In this document: positions 61,159 to 64,000 of the stretch, one piece after another
Layout: each line of letters starts with the position of its first letter
How positions within the stretch are numbered: the stretch's first letter is position 1
NCBI GenBank assembly: GCA_031390755.1
Contig: JANMTS010000061.1
Coordinates: forward strand, 1 to 64,000
Length of the DNA stretch: 64,000 nucleotides
Direction: 5' to 3'
From: DATMER01 sp031390755
Lineage (GTDB): Bacteria > Acidobacteriota > Thermoanaerobaculia > Multivoradales > UBA5704
The notes under the pieces: generated by a model
Database searches by the model: none
What the model was told of the DNA's origin: nothing
Seen by the model: only the letters and a program-made list of their open reading frames with translations
Translations under genes and position numbers: made by a program

Positions 61159-62008
61159 CTCCGATTTCACGGAGCCGCTGGCGGGCCAGGTTCGCCTCAT
61201 CGCTGTTCGGGTACTGCCGGATCACGTGCCGCAGCTGCACGACTCCCTGGGAGCGCTCGCCCAGCTCGAGCTGCGCATAGCCCTTCTTGAGCGTGGCCGC
61301 GACCACCTTGTCGCTGCGCGGGAACTTCTCCAACACGTCGTCGAACTGGTCCACGGCCTGCCGGAAGCGGCGCTGGCGGTAGTAGCACTCGCCGATCCAG
61401 TAGGTGGCGTTGTCCGCCAGGTCGGTGGTGGGGAAGTTCTCCAGATACTCCTGGAACTCGCGCAGGGCGAGGTCGTAGTTGCCCTTCAGGTAGTCGTTGT
61501 AGGCGCCGTTGTAGAGCGCCTGGGGGTCGGCGGCCGGCCCGCTCCCGGGAGGATTCCCCCCGGGGTTCATCACGGGCGGAGGCTGGACCATGCTGCCGTC
61601 CGGCGCGACCGTGACCGGAGGCGCCGCGGGCGGCGCCGTCCGGAAGGCCTTCAGCTCCTGGTTGGTCGTCGCGATCTGCTGCGAGAGCTGGGCGAGACGG
61701 TAGTTCGTGTCCTCCAGCTTCGCCTGCAGCTCGTCGATCTGGCTGGACAGGCCCTGCAGCTTGACCTGCATGTCGGCTTCCGTCTTGAGGAGGGACTCCA
61801 TCTGGCGGCCGACGCTGGCCTCCAGGCTGGTGACCTCCGCCTTGCTGGGGGACTGTTGCTGAACCTGAAGAACCTGCCGCTGAATGTCGGAGAGCTGCGA
61901 CTGCAGGCCCTCGATGTCCTGCGGCGTGACGCACCCCGCGGCGCCGAGGGTGATCACCACCGCCGCGAGGCAACCGGTCAGACGGAGAGGGCTTCCGAAG
62001 CGCAGCAT
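61145..62008 (-). CDS. cpoB: Tol-Pal system coordinator CpoB-like lipoprotein
   Basis: I chose ATG 62008, giving 287 residues; a TTG at 62020 overlaps the pal stop and is an alternative. A lipoprotein-like signal (LTGCLAAVVITLGAAGC) is followed by a coiled coil (about residues 35-110), a Pro-rich linker, and TPR repeats at the C-terminus (ALYNGAYNDYLKGNYDLAL, YWIGECYYRQRRFRQAVDQF). Classic CpoB (YbgF) is soluble in the periplasm; the lipobox Cys is a difference. It coordinates outer-membrane constriction with peptidoglycan synthesis. The place after pal is the usual one. Confidence 0.88.
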   Translation of the reverse strand: MLRFGSPLRLTGCLAAVVITLGAAGCVTPQDIEGLQSQLSDIQRQVLQVQQQSPSKAEVTSLEASVGRQMESLLKTEADMQVKLQGLSSQIDELQAKLEDTNYRLAQLSQQIATTNQELKAFRTAPPAAPPVTVAPDGSMVQPPPVMNPGGNPPGSGPAADPQALYNGAYNDYLKGNYDLALREFQEYLENFPTTDLADNATYWIGECYYRQRRFRQAVDQFDDVLEKFPRSDKVVAATLKKGYAQLELGERSQGVVQLRHVIRQYPNSDEANLARQRLREIGVDAG

Positions 62009-62016
62009 GATCCGAT

Positions 62017-62607
62017 TCAACCGACGTTGGCCCGGCCGGTGATGACCAGGTGGCCGCGGCGGTTCTGGGACCAGCAGCTCTCCTCGGTGGCGGTGCAGAC
62101 CGGGCGCTCCTCGCCGTAGCTGATGGTGCGGAGCCGGCCGCCCTCGACGCCGAGCGAGCTCAGGTAGTCGCGGACCGCGTTGGCGCGGCGCTCGCCGAGG
62201 GACAGGTTGTACTCGTTGGTGCCGCGCTCGTCGGCGTGCCCTTCGATGGTCACGCTGAACTGGGTCTGGGCGCGGAGCAGGTCGGCGTTGCGGGCCAGGC
62301 CTTCACGCGCCTCGTCGGACAGCGAGGCCTCGTCGAGGTTGAAGTAGATGTCCGCGCTGAAGCCGCGGCGGCGAAGCTCGTCGTTGACGATCTGAAGGTC
62401 GGAGGAGAGAAGGGGATCCTCGACCGCGTCCTCGACCTGGGCAGGCGGCGTCTCGACCACATCCTGGGCGGGCGGGGTCGTCGGCGTCACGGGCTGCGTA
62501 TCGACATCCAGATCCTGCGGCGGCGTGGCCGGCTTCTTCTTCGGGCAGCCGTACATCACGGTCAACAGAACCGGAACCACCATCCATATCATCCATTTAC
62601 GGTTCAT
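62017..62607 (-). CDS. pal: Peptidoglycan-associated lipoprotein Pal
   Basis: ATG 62607 is preferred because GGAG lies six bases upstream; the open frame starts 45 bases earlier. The 196-residue protein has a lipoprotein signal with a Cys at MYGCPKKK, a Pro/Thr/Asp-rich linker, and an OmpA-like domain whose peptidoglycan-binding motif is TIEGHADERGTNEYNLSLGE with RANAVRDYL. Pal tethers the outer membrane to the cell wall and binds TolB. It lies between tolB and cpoB. Confidence 0.95.
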   Translation of the reverse strand: MNRKWMIWMVVPVLLTVMYGCPKKKPATPPQDLDVDTQPVTPTTPPAQDVVETPPAQVEDAVEDPLLSSDLQIVNDELRRRGFSADIYFNLDEASLSDEAREGLARNADLLRAQTQFSVTIEGHADERGTNEYNLSLGERRANAVRDYLSSLGVEGGRLRTISYGEERPVCTATEESCWSQNRRGHLVITGRANVG

Positions 62608-62692
62608 GCTCATCTCCATTTCAAGACCTCGGTCAAACAGCTCGGAAGGCACTCTACCAGAACGCAGCCAGGGGCATCTAGCCCGCTCACGC

Positions 62693-64000
62693 TCAGGGCT
62701 CCACGGAGATCCGGGACCAGTCGGGCATGTCGTTGTTGCCCTCCCTGGTGATCTGAACGGTGTTGCCGCCGGTCAGATCCATCACGTAGATCTGCTTGGT
62801 GCCGCTGCGGCGCGAGACGTAGGCGATCTTCCTCCCATCCGGGGAGAAGGTCGGCGATTCGTTCTCGCCCGCCCCCGACGTCAGCACCTTGGTGGCCAGG
62901 GTGACGACGTTGGTCACCGCGATCTGGAACCGTCCGCTACGCCGGCTGGTGTAGGCGATCAGGTCGCCCTCGGGGCTCCAGGCGGCGCCGTCGTTGTAAT
63001 CCCCGTCGAACGTCAGGCGCCGCTGGTTGCTGCCTTCGGAGTCCATGAGATAGAGGTGCGGATTGCCGGCCCGGCCGGAGGTGAAGGCGATCTCGCTCCC
63101 CTTCGGGCTCCAGGCCGGGTTGGTGTCGATGGCGTTCGAATGGGTCATCCGCCGCATGCCGGCGCCCGACCGGTCGGCGCTGAAGACCTCCACGTTGCCG
63201 TCGACGGAGCGCGCGAAGACCACGCGGTTGCCGTCCGGGGAGAACGTGGGGGTCGTGTTCATCGAGCCGGAGCTCACGATCGGCGTCTTGCGGTTGGTCG
63301 CGATGTCCGCCAGGTAGATCCCCGGCGGGCCGTTGAAGAAGGACGTGTAGGCCAGCGACTCGCCCTTCGGGCTCCAGGCCGGAGACATCGACGTCGACCG
63401 GTGGCCGGTGATCCGGTGCTGGTTCTGGCCGTCGTAGTCCATCACCCAGATCTCCTTGAAGCTCGTCCGGTCGCTGGTGAAGGCGATGCTGGAGAGCGAG
63501 ATCCCGGGCTTGCCGACCAGGTAGCGGATGACCTCGTCGGCGAACGTGTGGGCGATCCGGCGGGTGACGGTGAAGCTGCCGCGGTAGCGCTTGGCGAGAA
63601 TCGGCGCGCCGCTCGCGATGTCGAAGAGGCGGCCCTCATAGATCAGGCGGTCGCCCTCGGCGCGCAGGTCGCCCAGCAGGAGCGTCTCGGCGCCCGCGGC
63701 GCGGAACGGCTCCACGTCGCGCTTCATGTCGCCGCTCCAGGTGACCGGCCCGAGCTTGTCCGGGCCGAGGATGGAGAAGTATCCCGAGTTTTCCAGATCC
63801 CGGCGCACCGTCGCCTCCATCTCGCGGCCGGCCTGGGCCGCGCCTCCGGACAGGGCCTGGAGGCCGCGGAAGGGCGGGATCGCCAGCTTCATCGGCGGCC
63901 GCTGGCCGCGCGTCAGCTCCAGGGTGACGGACTGGTCGGCGGCCGGGGGGGCGTCGACCGGGGGCTCCTGCGCGAAGATGCGCGGCAGGGTCAGCCCCGC
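62693..64000 (-). CDS. tolB: Tol-Pal system protein TolB (5' end beyond the right edge)
   Basis: The open frame continues past ATG 63892 to the window edge; the upstream codons read AGLTLPRIFAQEPP, the end of a signal peptide, then VTLELTRGQRPP. The gene is therefore partial. The mature protein has the N-terminal domain (GYFSILGPDKLG) and WD40-like beta-propeller repeats (PAWSPKG, TFSPDGN, AWSPEGD, TFSPDGR). TolB is periplasmic and binds Pal. It precedes pal on the same strand. Confidence 0.95.
   Translation of the reverse strand, partial: AGLTLPRIFAQEPPVDAPPAADQSVTLELTRGQRPPMKLAIPPFRGLQALSGGAAQAGREMEATVRRDLENSGYFSILGPDKLGPVTWSGDMKRDVEPFRAAGAETLLLGDLRAEGDRLIYEGRLFDIASGAPILAKRYRGSFTVTRRIAHTFADEVIRYLVGKPGISLSSIAFTSDRTSFKEIWVMDYDGQNQHRITGHRSTSMSPAWSPKGESLAYTSFFNGPPGIYLADIATNRKTPIVSSGSMNTTPTFSPDGNRVVFARSVDGNVEVFSADRSGAGMRRMTHSNAIDTNPAWSPKGSEIAFTSGRAGNPHLYLMDSEGSNQRRLTFDGDYNDGAAWSPEGDLIAYTSRRSGRFQIAVTNVVTLATKVLTSGAGENESPTFSPDGRKIAYVSRRSGTKQIYVMDLTGGNTVQITREGNNDMPDWSRISVEP

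Overview
The window is a high-GC bacterial segment whose gene content fits a Gram-negative outer-membrane organism, most plausibly Acidobacteriota (inference). Supporting signs are the tol-pal genes, an LptE lipoprotein, an MacB/FtsX-type permease of the kind expanded in Acidobacteria, an ABC-2 permease fused to an M1 peptidase, and high-GC codon use. The first 408 bases differ: they hold the end of a burkholderia-like GarR/GlxR reductase that runs straight into the middle of a condensation domain in broken reading frames. This looks like a contig-joining artefact.

Region 1 (about 450-36176) is a hybrid NRPS/PKS cluster truncated on the left, with all genes on the + strand and mostly overlapping by 4-8 bp. 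The order is: C(fragment)-A(glycine code; split by a luciferase-like monooxygenase and by an FkbM methyltransferase)-PCP; a stand-alone FkbM methyltransferase; KS-AT-KR-DH-ACP; C-FkbH-PCP; glycosyltransferase-C-A(with N-methyltransferase)-PCP-E; C-A-PCP-C-A(Gly)-PCP-C-A-PCP-TE. A KamA-type radical SAM aminomutase-like gene and a sulfotransferase-SCP2 fusion follow. Read collinearly, this suggests a modified-glycine / ketide / glycerate / N-methyl-D-amino acid / X / Gly / Y product that may be glycosylated and sulfated. The chemistry is inferred from domains.

Region 2 (36198-45532) has two tandem GT32-like glycosyltransferases on the - strand, the MacB-like permease, the permease-M1 peptidase fusion, and a large unrecognised protein.

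Region 3 (45594-50276) holds an AhpD/peroxidase-related gene with an in-frame TGA at CxxU followed by a hairpin fitting a bacterial SECIS. Next come a porin-like beta-barrel protein on the - strand, a roughly 1.1 kb array of 21-bp near-palindromic repeats, an orphan DUF433 gene and an MFS transporter.

Region 4 (50379-54865) looks like an acquired accessory island. It has a tiny antitoxin-like gene, a tightly overlapping trio (unknown protein, AAA ATPase, DUF4276-like protein) that resembles an anti-phage module, and a DUF4157 protein with two separate HExxH motifs.

Region 5 (54931-64000) is conserved housekeeping: SDR oxidoreductase, membrane protein, ribH, nusB, leuS and lptE on the + strand, then rpsT, cpoB, pal and tolB (cut by the right edge) on the - strand. 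A related intergenic repeat lies between convergent genes at 46227-46317 and 60731-60793.
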